A DNA stretch of 64,000 bases from Paenibacillus turicensis (GTDB taxonomy: Bacteria > Bacillota > Bacilli > Paenibacillales > Paenibacillaceae), in contig NZ_JAGGKG010000008.1 of assembly GCF_017873435.1 (NCBI RefSeq), positions 1 to 64,000 of the forward strand, given 5' to 3'. Numbering within the stretch: the stretch's first letter is position 1; each line of letters begins with the position of its first letter. Position numbers and translations under genes: made by a program. The notes below the pieces were generated by a model. That model was not told where the DNA came from, ran no database searches, and was given only the letters and a program-made list of their open reading frames with translations. Shown here in pieces: positions 53,061 through 61,679 of the stretch.

Positions 53061-54203
53061 ATGAAACAACCAACCTTTGTTTTAGCACCAGATTCATTTA
53101 AAGAAAGTATGACCGCAAAAGAAGTTTGTATCGCCATGGAAAAAGGTTTACGCAAAGTGTATCCTGAGGCAAATTATGTCCATGTACCGATGTCTGATGG
53201 TGGGGAGGGTACTGTGCAATCGTTAGTGGATGCATCTAATGGTACACTTTTTACCAAAGAAGTGATGGGTCCTTTAGGACAACCTGTAGAAGCGAGGTTT
53301 GGCATTTTAGGAGATGGCTTTACAGGGGCAATCGAGATGGCCTCAGCAAGTGGCATCCATCTTGTTACTAAGGAAACTAAAAACCCACTCATCACAACGA
53401 CTTATGGAACGGGACAATTAATTTCGGAATGCTTAGATCGTGGCATGAAGCAGATTATTATTGGGATCGGTGGTAGTGCAACTAATGATGGTGGTACGGG
53501 GATGGCGGAAGCTTTAGGGGCAAGATTTCTAGACAAAAACGGAGATACTTTACCAAGAGGTGGCGGCAATCTGGATCAGCTTGCAACGATAGATGTTTCT
53601 GGACTAGATCAACGTTTAAATGATGTGCGGATTATTGTAGCTTGCGATGTAACCAACCCATTATGTGGTGAGCATGGAGCTTCGCATGTATTTGGCCCAC
53701 AAAAAGGGGCAACTCCTGAGATGGTGGCGCAGCTAGATCAAAGCTTGGCACATTATGCAGATGTGGTAAAGACACAACTAAACAAAGATATTCGTGACGT
53801 TCCAGGTGCAGGTGCGGCAGGCGGCTTAGGTGCAGGCTTATTAATTTTCACCCAAGCAACCCTGCAAAAAGGCATTGAAATTGTAATTGATTATACGAAG
53901 CTTAAAGATAAGCTACAAGATGCAGACTTTGTTTTCACGGGTGAGGGCGGTATCGACTTCCAGACCAAGTTTGGAAAAACCCCGTTTGGCGTGGCGCAAG
54001 CTGCGAAGCTCTCTGGTAAAAAGGTGATCGCGATCGCAGGCTACATTGGCGAAGGCATTGAGACGTTATATGAAGCTGGCTTTGATGCGATTTTTGGGAT
54101 CGTCCCCGGTGCATCGGAGCTAGAAAAGCTACTTGCTGAGGGACCTCAAAATGTAGAGCGTACCTGTGAAAATGTAGCGAGAGTTTTGAAGTGGACTAGC
54201 TGA
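53061..54203 (+). CDS. glxK: Glycerate 2-kinase
   Basis: About 380 residues, full length for the GarK/GlxK family. FVLAPDSFKESMTAKEV and MSDGGEGTVQSLVDA near the start, IIGIGGSATNDGGTGM in the middle, and GAGAAGGLGAGLLIF plus FTGEGGIDFQTKFGKTP near the end are diagnostic. It phosphorylates glycerate, normally at O-2. It is the second gene of the operon with the GntP permease and is followed by a terminator. Confidence 0.95.
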   Translation: MKQPTFVLAPDSFKESMTAKEVCIAMEKGLRKVYPEANYVHVPMSDGGEGTVQSLVDASNGTLFTKEVMGPLGQPVEARFGILGDGFTGAIEMASASGIHLVTKETKNPLITTTYGTGQLISECLDRGMKQIIIGIGGSATNDGGTGMAEALGARFLDKNGDTLPRGGGNLDQLATIDVSGLDQRLNDVRIIVACDVTNPLCGEHGASHVFGPQKGATPEMVAQLDQSLAHYADVVKTQLNKDIRDVPGAGAAGGLGAGLLIFTQATLQKGIEIVIDYTKLKDKLQDADFVFTGEGGIDFQTKFGKTPFGVAQAAKLSGKKVIAIAGYIGEGIETLYEAGFDAIFGIVPGASELEKLLAEGPQNVERTCENVARVLKWTS

Positions 54204-54217
54204 TTAGCTCTAGTTCC

Positions 54218-54280
54218 AACACCTTATCTACCATTAGGGTTTTTAATTAAATCCTATTGTGGTGAGATGAGGTGTTTTTT
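54218..54280 (+). terminator. Terminator after glycerate kinase
   Basis: AACACCTTATC pairs with GATGAGGTGTT (one bulge), inner ATTAGG / CCTATT, then TTTTT. Confidence 0.8.
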
Positions 54281-54307
54281 ATTTGCTCTTTTGAAGGAAG
54301 AAAAGTG

Positions 54308-54337
54308 TTGACAGTGTTAACGCTTTAGGTGTAATCT
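54308..54337 (+). promoter_or_regulatory. Promoter of marR-MFS operon
   Basis: TTGACA (54308) and TAATCT (54332) are separated by 18 bp, giving a short leader before AGGAGGT and ATG 54359. GTT-N9-AAC symmetry overlaps the -35, where the MarR protein may bind. Confidence 0.5.
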
Positions 54338-54358
54338 TCTTTCAGGAGGTGCTTAAGT

Positions 54359-54784
54359 ATGCACAAAGAAGAATTCGGAAAGAGAATCGCTAAAATTTAT
54401 GAGCTCATGTTGGCTAAGCAAACGGGAATGTTAGATGAATTAGGTGTAAATCCCGCCGATTATAATGTATTTCTGACAATTGATGAATATCCAGGCTGTA
54501 CGCAGCTTTTTATAGCAAATAAACGGAATGTGGAGCGTAGCTTACTCACTAGGGTGATTAAACGATATATCGATAAAGGGTATATCGTGCGAGAGATTAG
54601 CGCCCAAAATAAAAGTGCATATTCTCTTCATTTAACTGTGCAAGGGAATAAGGTTGTAACAGAAATTCGTCATTGTATTGCGCAAATAAATGAGAGTATT
54701 CAACAGCTATTTCCCGAAAATGTTTATGACCAAATGATTGTGAATTTAGATCATATTATTAATTCATGGGAGGCGAGAAAATGA
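54359..54784 (+). CDS. MarR-family regulator
   Basis: About 141 residues. Winged helix: PADYNVFLTIDEYPGCTQLF, RNVERSLLTRVIKRYIDKGY and the wing REISAQNKSAYSLHLTVQG. It probably represses its own operon and responds to a small aromatic molecule. AGGAGGTG precedes ATG 54359. The following MFS gene overlaps its stop by four bases (ATGA), so both are co-translated. Confidence 0.92.
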   Translation: MHKEEFGKRIAKIYELMLAKQTGMLDELGVNPADYNVFLTIDEYPGCTQLFIANKRNVERSLLTRVIKRYIDKGYIVREISAQNKSAYSLHLTVQGNKVVTEIRHCIAQINESIQQLFPENVYDQMIVNLDHIINSWEARK

Positions 54785-56007
54785 AGCGCATAGCCATTTT
54801 ATCTGTTTCTCTCCTGCTGCTGCTTGCAGGAGCGGCGTTGTCGCCAGCACTATTTTCAATCATGCATAGCTATCCTGCGATATCCCCAGTATTAATTAAA
54901 TCGTTAGTCACCATTCCTTCCATCTGCGTCATTATTGTTAACCTGTTGCTTAATACTAAAAATAAATTCACTAGTCAAAAGCAACAGTTATTAGTTGGAC
55001 TAATCATTTATGCTCTGGGTGGGATGTTGCCCTTAGTGTCCACTTCCTCCTTTACGGTATTGCTGTCTAGTAGAGTGATTTTAGGGCTGGGGTTAGGTCT
55101 AATTGCAACGCCTGCGATTGGAGTCATCAATGAATTTTTTGAAGGGGAACAAAAACAAACGATGCTTGGTTTGGCTGGAGCGATGAACAATTTAGGGACG
55201 GTCATTGCCGTTTTGTTTGCTGGTTTTGTCTCTATATATGATTGGCATTACACCTTTTATATTTATAGTTTGGCTGTTTTATCGTTTGTACTTATTTTGT
55301 GCTATTTACCTAACCACACTGTGAAAAAGAGTGAAAAGAAGAAGCTTGGGTCAGCCACGAGTAAAGCGACTACAACTAGCATTGTATCCACAGCTACCAC
55401 AACTGCTACAGCTGCCACAATAGCCAATACAGGAAAGCCTTATCTCAAGCTTCCGCTACTTATTTATGCTCAGATGTTACTTGCCACGGTCATTTACTTT
55501 ATCATTCCAACTAATTTATCTATTTATATTTCCGAGAAATATGGCTATACGCATTCCTCTATTTCCGGCATTTTAATGGCGGTTGTTTCGCTTGCAGGTG
55601 TATTGACTGGTCTACTATATCGGAAAATCAATCAACATTTAGAGTCGATTATGGGTGAGTTTATTTTCATTCTTTTTGTAATCTCTATGGGCTTGATGAG
55701 TATTTCCTCTACCCTTTTACTTTATGTTGTAGGATTAGTCATTAGTGGCTTGGCATTAGGACTTGCTCTTCCTTATTTTAATAGTCAACTTATTGCTAAG
55801 TCACCACGAGAGAAGCAAAATCAAGCCTTGGCATTAGGGACATCTATGATTTTTATTGGCCAATTTATCTCTCCTTTTTTGATTGATGGCTTACTCCCAA
55901 TCGTGCCGGGTCATAACCCCTTTATGCTTGGTGCAATGCTGGCAGTTGTCATATTTATCGTGGTAAGGGTACAACATCATAAAGTAATTAACGCATGGAC
56001 AAGCTGA
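54781..56007 (+). CDS. MFS transporter (DHA1-like)
   Basis: About 408 residues with twelve hydrophobic segments. The motif GLGLGLIATPAIGVINEFFE is motif-C-like, and GAMNNLGTVIAVLFAG follows. The cytosolic loop between the halves has a Thr/Ala/Ser-rich low-complexity stretch (about 195-220). It probably exports drugs under the MarR protein. Start ATG 54781 follows GGGAGG; its ATG overlaps the marR stop. Its last 31 bases overlap the end of the convergent CdaR-like gene. Confidence 0.85.
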   Translation: MKRIAILSVSLLLLLAGAALSPALFSIMHSYPAISPVLIKSLVTIPSICVIIVNLLLNTKNKFTSQKQQLLVGLIIYALGGMLPLVSTSSFTVLLSSRVILGLGLGLIATPAIGVINEFFEGEQKQTMLGLAGAMNNLGTVIAVLFAGFVSIYDWHYTFYIYSLAVLSFVLILCYLPNHTVKKSEKKKLGSATSKATTTSIVSTATTTATAATIANTGKPYLKLPLLIYAQMLLATVIYFIIPTNLSIYISEKYGYTHSSISGILMAVVSLAGVLTGLLYRKINQHLESIMGEFIFILFVISMGLMSISSTLLLYVVGLVISGLALGLALPYFNSQLIAKSPREKQNQALALGTSMIFIGQFISPFLIDGLLPIVPGHNPFMLGAMLAVVIFIVVRVQHHKVINAWTS

Positions 56008-56999
56008 AACAACTCCAGTACATTCCTTGGATCTTTCCCTGTAATGGTATGGATTCGCTTCAATCGATATTGAAGTGTGTTTCGATGAATATTTAACGCC
56101 TCTGCGGTCAGGGATACACTGCCATTATGCTCAATAAAGCTACGTAATGTTTCCATTAATTCGGTATTGTCTTCAAGTCTACTGATTGGATTGGTGGTTT
56201 CAGACAAGTGTAAATGTGTGAGATGAACAAGAAATTCCACCTCATCGTAGGTCATAAAGTTCGCCTTAGGTTTTAGCGCAAGCATAACCTGCATACATGC
56301 TCTAGCTTGGTTGTAGCTGTTAGCAATGGAGGCTTCAAGTCGTCCAGTCGTAATGATCGCATCAGGATAATCATGGTGAATAGCGGTAACTAGCTTTGTT
56401 ATCATTGCCTCATTTTGCAGTAAAATAATACAGCTATCCTCCTCCAGCTGGAACCATGGATATTTCAAAATCGTGTTGTTTATTTTTGTGTGAGGTACGG
56501 GATACTTCACATATATGACCATCGTTTTGAGCAATAAATCAATGTTATAGGGGAGGGCTTCCTTTTTTAGTCGTTGTGAATAAACACCGTAATGCTGGAG
56601 CAGCTGCTCTAAAAAGGCATTGCGGCGTTTGCTTTCATTGGCTAAGCTTTCTAGACGATTCCGTTGCTCAATGAGTAAGGTTACCGTAGTCCGTACTAGG
56701 TTACAGAAAGGCCGTACCTCATCGGGATTGCCTGTAATCCCAATGATGCCAATGCGCTCCTGATCGATAATGATCGGCTCATTGGTGCCTTGACGTTCAT
56801 ATTTCCCCTCCGTCCACACCTCGACCATTTTCCCAGTTTCCAAAGCTTGTACTGCACCTTGATGCACTGTCCCGATCCGCTCCTGCTTCCCACTTCCGAT
56901 AATAACGCCATGCTCATTCATAATATTTATGTTATAAGGGATATCCAGCATCATTTTATCTACAATTTCTTGCGCTTGTCTCTGTGAGAGCTTGAACAT
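55977..56999 (-). CDS. CdaR-family sugar-diacid/glycerate regulator
   Basis: About 340 residues. N-terminal diacid_rec domain (about 1-130: SQRQAQEIVDKMMLDIPYNI, NEHGVIIGSG, GITGNPDEVRPFCNLV), central GGDEF-like region, and C-terminal PucR-type HTH (LTAEALNIHRNTLQYRLKRI). CdaR senses glycerate or sugar diacids and activates their use. It lies on the opposite strand near the glycerate operon and is its likely regulator. ATG 56999 is chosen since GGGAGG precedes it; the frame is open to 57047. Confidence 0.9.
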   Translation of the reverse strand: MFKLSQRQAQEIVDKMMLDIPYNINIMNEHGVIIGSGKQERIGTVHQGAVQALETGKMVEVWTEGKYERQGTNEPIIIDQERIGIIGITGNPDEVRPFCNLVRTTVTLLIEQRNRLESLANESKRRNAFLEQLLQHYGVYSQRLKKEALPYNIDLLLKTMVIYVKYPVPHTKINNTILKYPWFQLEEDSCIILLQNEAMITKLVTAIHHDYPDAIITTGRLEASIANSYNQARACMQVMLALKPKANFMTYDEVEFLVHLTHLHLSETTNPISRLEDNTELMETLRSFIEHNGSVSLTAEALNIHRNTLQYRLKRIHTITGKDPRNVLELFQLVHALITL

Positions 57000-57068
57000 T
57001 ATCTTTCCTCCCAAATGGATCATCTTAGTTCGTAATCTTAAGTGCATATTTTTGTTTATTTATTATTA

Positions 57069-57084
57069 TTGTGCAAATGAATGA
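57069..57084. promoter_or_regulatory. Half-site of the predicted CdaR operator upstream of its own gene
   Basis: TTGTGCAAATG matches the left half and centre of the palindrome at 51598-51613; the right half (AATGAA) is degenerate. It lies about 70 bp before the CdaR-like start. The 302 bp between 57000 and 57301 hold no gene. Confidence 0.4.
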
Positions 57085-57301
57085 AGAAATAAAGGGAATA
57101 ATACAAGCTAATTAGATGGTGAAGGTACGGAATAAAAGCATTTGAGTTAATATACTTGCAAAATATCGAAGAAGCAGGCATAATATAACCATAAGTATAT
57201 GAAATTAAGTAAGTATCTAAAAATAATATAGAAAATACCATGAAGCGAACATCAACTAGAAAATAAGTAAATTTATACACATTTGAGGGAGGATATTTAT
57301 A

Positions 57302-58360
57302 GTGGAAATCGGAATTAGTACCTTTGTTGAAACAACACCAGACGTAAATACAGGGAAATTAATTAGCCATGCCGAGCGAATTCGTGAGGTGGTTGAGGAA
57401 ATTATTTTAGCAGATCAAGTAGGCTTGGATGTATATGGGGTTGGTGAACACCATCGTAAGGATTACGCGGCTTCAGCACCTGCGATGATTTTAGCTGCGG
57501 CAGCACCTCAAACTAAAAATATTCGGTTGACGAGTGCTGTTACAGTATTGTCTTCTGATGATCCAGTACGTGTATTTCAGGATTTCTCTACGTTAGATGC
57601 ACTATCAAATGGTCGTGCGGAAATTATGGCAGGTCGTGGTTCCTTTATCGAATCATTCCCATTGTTTGGTTATGATTTGAACGATTATAATGAATTATTT
57701 GATGAAAAACTACAATTATTACTGAAACTACGTGAGTCTGAAAAAGTAACCTGGGAAGGCACACATCGCCCATCGATCAACAATCTTGGGGTATACCCTC
57801 GTCCTGTGCAGGATTTGCTTCCAGTTTGGATTGGAAGTGGGGGTACAGCGGAATCGGTTGTTCGTGCAGGAATACTTGGTTTACCGCTTGTATTAGCGAT
57901 TATTGGTGGTAATCCTCAGCAATTTGCACCATTGGTGGAGTTGTATAAACGTGCCGCAACAAAAGCAGGACATGATGCCTCTAAGCTACCTGTAGCTTCA
58001 CATTCTCATGGCTTTGTTGGCGTAAGCAACGAGGAAGCTGCGGAGAAGTTTTTCCCGCCAACTCAAGCAGTGATGAACGTGCTTGGTCGTGAACGTGGTT
58101 GGGGACACTATAGTCGTGCCAGTTATGATGCGGCAAGAGGGCCAGATGGTGCTTTATATGTCGGTGATCCAAAAACGGTAGCAGACAAAATTATTGCATT
58201 ACGCAAGCATGTAGGGATTACTCGCTTTATGCTTCACCTTCCATTAGGCACGATGCCACATGAGGACGTGATGAATGCAGTCCGTCTGTTAGGTACAGAG
58301 GTAGCTCCGCTTGTACGTGAGGAAATTGCGGCTTGGGAGGCTAGAGGACAGCAGGACTAA
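57302..58360 (+). CDS. Luciferase-like (LLM) flavin monooxygenase
   Basis: About 352 residues. VGEHHRKDYAASAPAMILAA, TSAVTVLSSDDPVRVFQDF, GRAEIMAGRGSFIESFPLFG and the C-terminal LPLGTMPHEDVM are typical of the bacterial luciferase-like fold with reduced FMN. It oxidises an unknown substrate. GTG 57302 follows GAGGGAGGA. Single gene, ending at a terminator shared with scrA. Confidence 0.9.
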   Translation: MEIGISTFVETTPDVNTGKLISHAERIREVVEEIILADQVGLDVYGVGEHHRKDYAASAPAMILAAAAPQTKNIRLTSAVTVLSSDDPVRVFQDFSTLDALSNGRAEIMAGRGSFIESFPLFGYDLNDYNELFDEKLQLLLKLRESEKVTWEGTHRPSINNLGVYPRPVQDLLPVWIGSGGTAESVVRAGILGLPLVLAIIGGNPQQFAPLVELYKRAATKAGHDASKLPVASHSHGFVGVSNEEAAEKFFPPTQAVMNVLGRERGWGHYSRASYDAARGPDGALYVGDPKTVADKIIALRKHVGITRFMLHLPLGTMPHEDVMNAVRLLGTEVAPLVREEIAAWEARGQQD

Positions 58361-58390
58361 TTTTCGTAAAAAATATTTGCTCAAAAAATA

Positions 58391-58455
58391 AAACCTTCAA
58401 GCTCACTTTCGAACGGGGATTAAACCCTGCTCTAAGGTGCAGTTTGAAGGTTTTT
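58391..58455. terminator. Bidirectional terminator between LLM and scrA genes
   Basis: AAACCTTCAA pairs with TTTGAAGGTTT, with A-rich and T-rich ends on the two sides and an inner GGGGATTAAACCC hairpin. Confidence 0.8.
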
Positions 58456-58477
58456 CTCATATTTTTACATATTAGGC

Positions 58478-59896
58478 TTACGCCACTTGCTTCTGCTGGT
58501 TTTGAGCATCCAGCATTTTATCGTTATAGCCAAATAGCCATGTTAATACGAACGCAGTCGCCATCGCAGCTAGGTTAGCCACAATATAAAGTGGAAGCTG
58601 TGAGTTCAAGTACAGCAACGTCCCAGGAATAACGGTGACGGACATGCCTGTTGCAGCTAGTTGGAAAATGGATGCTAGGAATCCACCCACTGCACCACCA
58701 ACTAATCCCATAATAAATGGCTTCATATATCTAAGATTCACACCAAAAATGGCTGGCTCGGTAATCCCAAGGAAAGCGGAGAAGGAAGAAGGTAGAGCAA
58801 GTGCTTTAAGCTTCTTGTCTTTTGTCTTCAAGCCAACCGCGAGGCAAGCGGCACCTTGTGCTGCAATCGCACACGTAATAATCGCATTAAATGTATTTTT
58901 CCCATATTGCTCAAGTAACTGAATTTCTAAGAAGTTGAAAATATGATGAACACCTGTAACTACAATAAGCTGATTTAAAAAACCAATTAAAAGACCTGCA
59001 ATCCCAAATGGAAGATTTAGAAGATAAGTTGTACCTTGCAAGATCCAAACTTCTAAGCTGTGGAAAATAGGTCCAATAGCAAAGAGTCCTAATAAAATCA
59101 TAACTAGTAGTGTAACAAATGGAGTCACAATAAGATCAAGTGCCTCTGGTACACGCTTGCGTAGGAATCGTTCGAATTTGGCACCAAGTAAGCCTACAAA
59201 AAAGGCAGGAAGTACGGAACCTTGATAACCTACCACGGGAATAAAGCCAAACATCGTCAGTGCACTTGCGGAACCATTTGCCACATCATAAGCATTTGGT
59301 AACGCTGGATTTACGAGCATTAAACCTAAAACGATCCCAAGTACGGGACTACCGCCAAAGACGCGGAAAGTAGACCAAGCAACTAATGCAGGTAAAAAGG
59401 CAAAAGCAGTATCCGTTAAAACTTGGGTGAACAATATAAAGTTAGGTGAAATGTCCTGCGCCGTTAAGCCAAAGAAAGCAAGCATTTGCTCCTGCGTTAG
59501 CAAGCCACGTAACCCCATAAATAGTCCAGTTGCCACAAGAACAGGAATAATGGGTACAAACACATCACCAAAGGTACGAATCGCACGTTGGAAGGCATTA
59601 CCTTGCTTTTTAGCTTGGCTTTTAATTTCTTCCTTTGTAGAGCCTGTAATGCCTAGCTTTTCAACCTCTTCATAAATACGATTAACGGTCCCCGTACCAA
59701 AAATAATTTGAAATTGTCCCGAGTTGAAGAAGGCACCCTTTACCTTGTCAATCTTATCAACCTGAGCCTTATCAATTTTTGCTTCATCATGAACCATAAT
59801 CCGCAGGCGTGTTGCACAGTGTGCAAATGAAGCAATATTTTCACTGCCCCCGACCGCTTCAACTACTGCTTTTGCGATTTTTTGATTTTCAGACAT
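58478..59896 (-). CDS. scrA: Sucrose-specific PTS enzyme IIBC
   Basis: About 472 residues. IIB domain with active Cys in AHCATRLRIM (residue about 27) and IIC domain of ten hydrophobic segments (GTTYLLNLPFGIAGLLIGFL, FLGITEPAIFGVNLRYMKPF). It imports sucrose while phosphorylating it to sucrose-6-phosphate. There is no IIA domain in the protein or nearby, so it must use a IIA from another system. Its gene follows scrB in the scr operon on the minus strand. Confidence 0.92.
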   Translation of the reverse strand: MSENQKIAKAVVEAVGGSENIASFAHCATRLRIMVHDEAKIDKAQVDKIDKVKGAFFNSGQFQIIFGTGTVNRIYEEVEKLGITGSTKEEIKSQAKKQGNAFQRAIRTFGDVFVPIIPVLVATGLFMGLRGLLTQEQMLAFFGLTAQDISPNFILFTQVLTDTAFAFLPALVAWSTFRVFGGSPVLGIVLGLMLVNPALPNAYDVANGSASALTMFGFIPVVGYQGSVLPAFFVGLLGAKFERFLRKRVPEALDLIVTPFVTLLVMILLGLFAIGPIFHSLEVWILQGTTYLLNLPFGIAGLLIGFLNQLIVVTGVHHIFNFLEIQLLEQYGKNTFNAIITCAIAAQGAACLAVGLKTKDKKLKALALPSSFSAFLGITEPAIFGVNLRYMKPFIMGLVGGAVGGFLASIFQLAATGMSVTVIPGTLLYLNSQLPLYIVANLAAMATAFVLTWLFGYNDKMLDAQNQQKQVA

Positions 59897-59938
59897 ATGA
59901 AAACCTCCCCTGTTTTAGTTCTGAACTGTGATGATCTC

Positions 59939-59958
59939 TACTGAACTCTACTGAACTC
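59939..59958. repeat. 10-bp tandem repeat in the scrB-scrA gap
   Basis: TACTGAACTC occurs twice in a row, with a similar CTGAACT further left. It lies between scrB and scrA, upstream of the scrA ribosome site. It may reflect slippage. Confidence 0.7.
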
Positions 59959-59992
59959 TGCAGACTGACCACGGTCCTTGTTACCTTGTTTC

Positions 59993-61483
59993 TTACTTCT
60001 CTGTGTTTCCCTGCGGGTGTAGCTGCCATATCGTAGCTTCAAGCCTTGCGGAGCCCTCTTGGGAAAAAAACTGGATACCTTCGCTTTGTGAGCTAGGAAA
60101 AACACGGCTTGTAAATACTTCCTCACCCTCATTTACAAATATTTCAACGGAAGATACATCCACAAATAAATGCAAAGTAATTTGCTTCCCTGTCATGTTG
60201 CATTGCCTTGTTTCTTCATATTCGATTGCAAGTGGTACGCCAGAGGATGAACGATCTAAAACGAGCTTATGATGCTCTACGTCATAACGAATTACGCTAT
60301 ACTCGTTGTCCTTTGCTCGGAATATAATCCCAACTTGCTCTGCATCTAAAACATCAAATGTGCATTTTAATTCATACGTTGTTCCTGAAAAATGATCATA
60401 GCTTCTAGTGTGCGAAGTTAGTGTATCATTTACGTGCTGCGCTTCTCCTTGACGTAAGCTTGCTAGTTCAGGAAGCGGCTGTTGAATGAGCTTGCCATCT
60501 TGCACAGACAATACTCTTGGTAAGGTTAGACAATGTGCCCATCCATGGGTATCAGTTGGATAGCTAATGTCAGGTAATCCCATCCATCCAATCAATATGC
60601 GCCGACCCTGACCATCAAGCAACGTCTGAGGGGCATAGAAATCAAAGCCACGATCTAGCTCTTGAAATTGGCTATGCGTTAGCTGTAAGGCATCCACATC
60701 TAAGGGCTTACCAATTATATACCCAGATTGATAAATATTATGGTAGTGATCCCCTTGATGAGCTATTCCTTGTGGACAAAAGAGCAATACACCCGCGCCA
60801 TCCAGTTGGAAATAGTCTGGGCACTCCCACATATAGCCAAACTCTTTTAAATCCGTTTTTAACTCTCCAATAAACTCCCATCGCTTCAAATCGATTGAAC
60901 GATACAATACAGTACATCCTGTTAAATTTGTTCGTTGAGCCCCGATGACACAATAAAAGTACTCATCTTGCTTCCATAGCTTCGGATCACGGAAATGGTC
61001 AGTATAGCCTTCGGGTACTTCAGGAATTACAGGCTGCTCCCATTTTGTAATGTGATTGTCTGCATCCATCACTGCCATGCACTGATAAGGGTGGCGAACC
61101 CACCCAGCATCGCGTGTATTTCCCGTATACATCAGGTGTAGCTTACCCTCGTGTTCAATGGCACTGCCTGAATAGGCACCATGTGAATCAAAGGGGTCAC
61201 CAGGCTTAATCCCGATGCCAACATCTTGCCAGTTCACACCATCTTGGGATTTAAGGTGATACCAATACTTCATCCCATGCTCCGTACCTAATGGATACCA
61301 CTGATAAAACACATGATATTCACCGTTAAAATAAGATAGCCCGTTTGGATCATTTAGCAAGCCTGTGGAGGGTTGAATATGAAAGACTTGACGCCAGTTG
61401 CAGTTCCTTACCAGTTCTTGTAGTCTAGCGAGCTCGCCTGGCTCTGCTTGCTCAAGCAACCGATATTTGTGTTGTTGTGTCAT
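59993..61483 (-). CDS. scrB: Sucrose-6-phosphate hydrolase (GH32)
   Basis: About 496 residues. GH32 motifs: nucleophile Asp in LLNDPNGLSYF, transition-state FRDPK and acid/base Glu in MWECPDYF, plus GYSGSAIEH-like AYSGSAIEHEGK; the C-terminal beta-sandwich is complete. It cleaves sucrose-6-phosphate into glucose-6-phosphate and fructose. ATG 61483 is the first gene after the operator region. First gene of the scrBA operon. Confidence 0.95.
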   Translation of the reverse strand: MTQQHKYRLLEQAEPGELARLQELVRNCNWRQVFHIQPSTGLLNDPNGLSYFNGEYHVFYQWYPLGTEHGMKYWYHLKSQDGVNWQDVGIGIKPGDPFDSHGAYSGSAIEHEGKLHLMYTGNTRDAGWVRHPYQCMAVMDADNHITKWEQPVIPEVPEGYTDHFRDPKLWKQDEYFYCVIGAQRTNLTGCTVLYRSIDLKRWEFIGELKTDLKEFGYMWECPDYFQLDGAGVLLFCPQGIAHQGDHYHNIYQSGYIIGKPLDVDALQLTHSQFQELDRGFDFYAPQTLLDGQGRRILIGWMGLPDISYPTDTHGWAHCLTLPRVLSVQDGKLIQQPLPELASLRQGEAQHVNDTLTSHTRSYDHFSGTTYELKCTFDVLDAEQVGIIFRAKDNEYSVIRYDVEHHKLVLDRSSSGVPLAIEYEETRQCNMTGKQITLHLFVDVSSVEIFVNEGEEVFTSRVFPSSQSEGIQFFSQEGSARLEATIWQLHPQGNTEK

Positions 61484-61512
61484 GTCATAAGCCCCTATCC
61501 GTATTAAGATTA

Positions 61513-61657
61513 GGAACCGGTTCCAAGTTGTTCATACAAGACTGTAAAAATGAAAAACAAACAAGGATAACAAAAAAATAGAACCGGTTCCAAGTGAAAT
61601 ATATAAAAATTAAAGCTATTGATTAAATCTACCGGTTCCATACTTGGAACCGGTTTC
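61513..61657. promoter_or_regulatory. Four ScrR-type operators
   Basis: GGAACCGGTTCC at 61513-61524, AGAACCGGTTCC at 61580-61591, TCTACCGGTTCC at 61628-61639 and GGAACCGGTTTC at 61646-61657. The first is perfect; the others have one to three changes. They lie between scrB and scrR, so the LacI-type repressor encoded upstream should bind them and could form loops. Confidence 0.9.
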
Positions 61658-61679
61658 AAACTGATTATAATGCATTTGT

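Noticed and set aside
55340..55440. Thr/Ala-rich repeats in the MFS loop as a possible insertion
   Set aside because: The loop between the two halves of MFS proteins is often low-complexity; frame intact.
57056..57280. 74-codon minus ORF upstream of the LLM gene
   Set aside because: Very A+T-rich, Tyr/Phe/Ile-rich translation without ribosome site; taken as non-coding.
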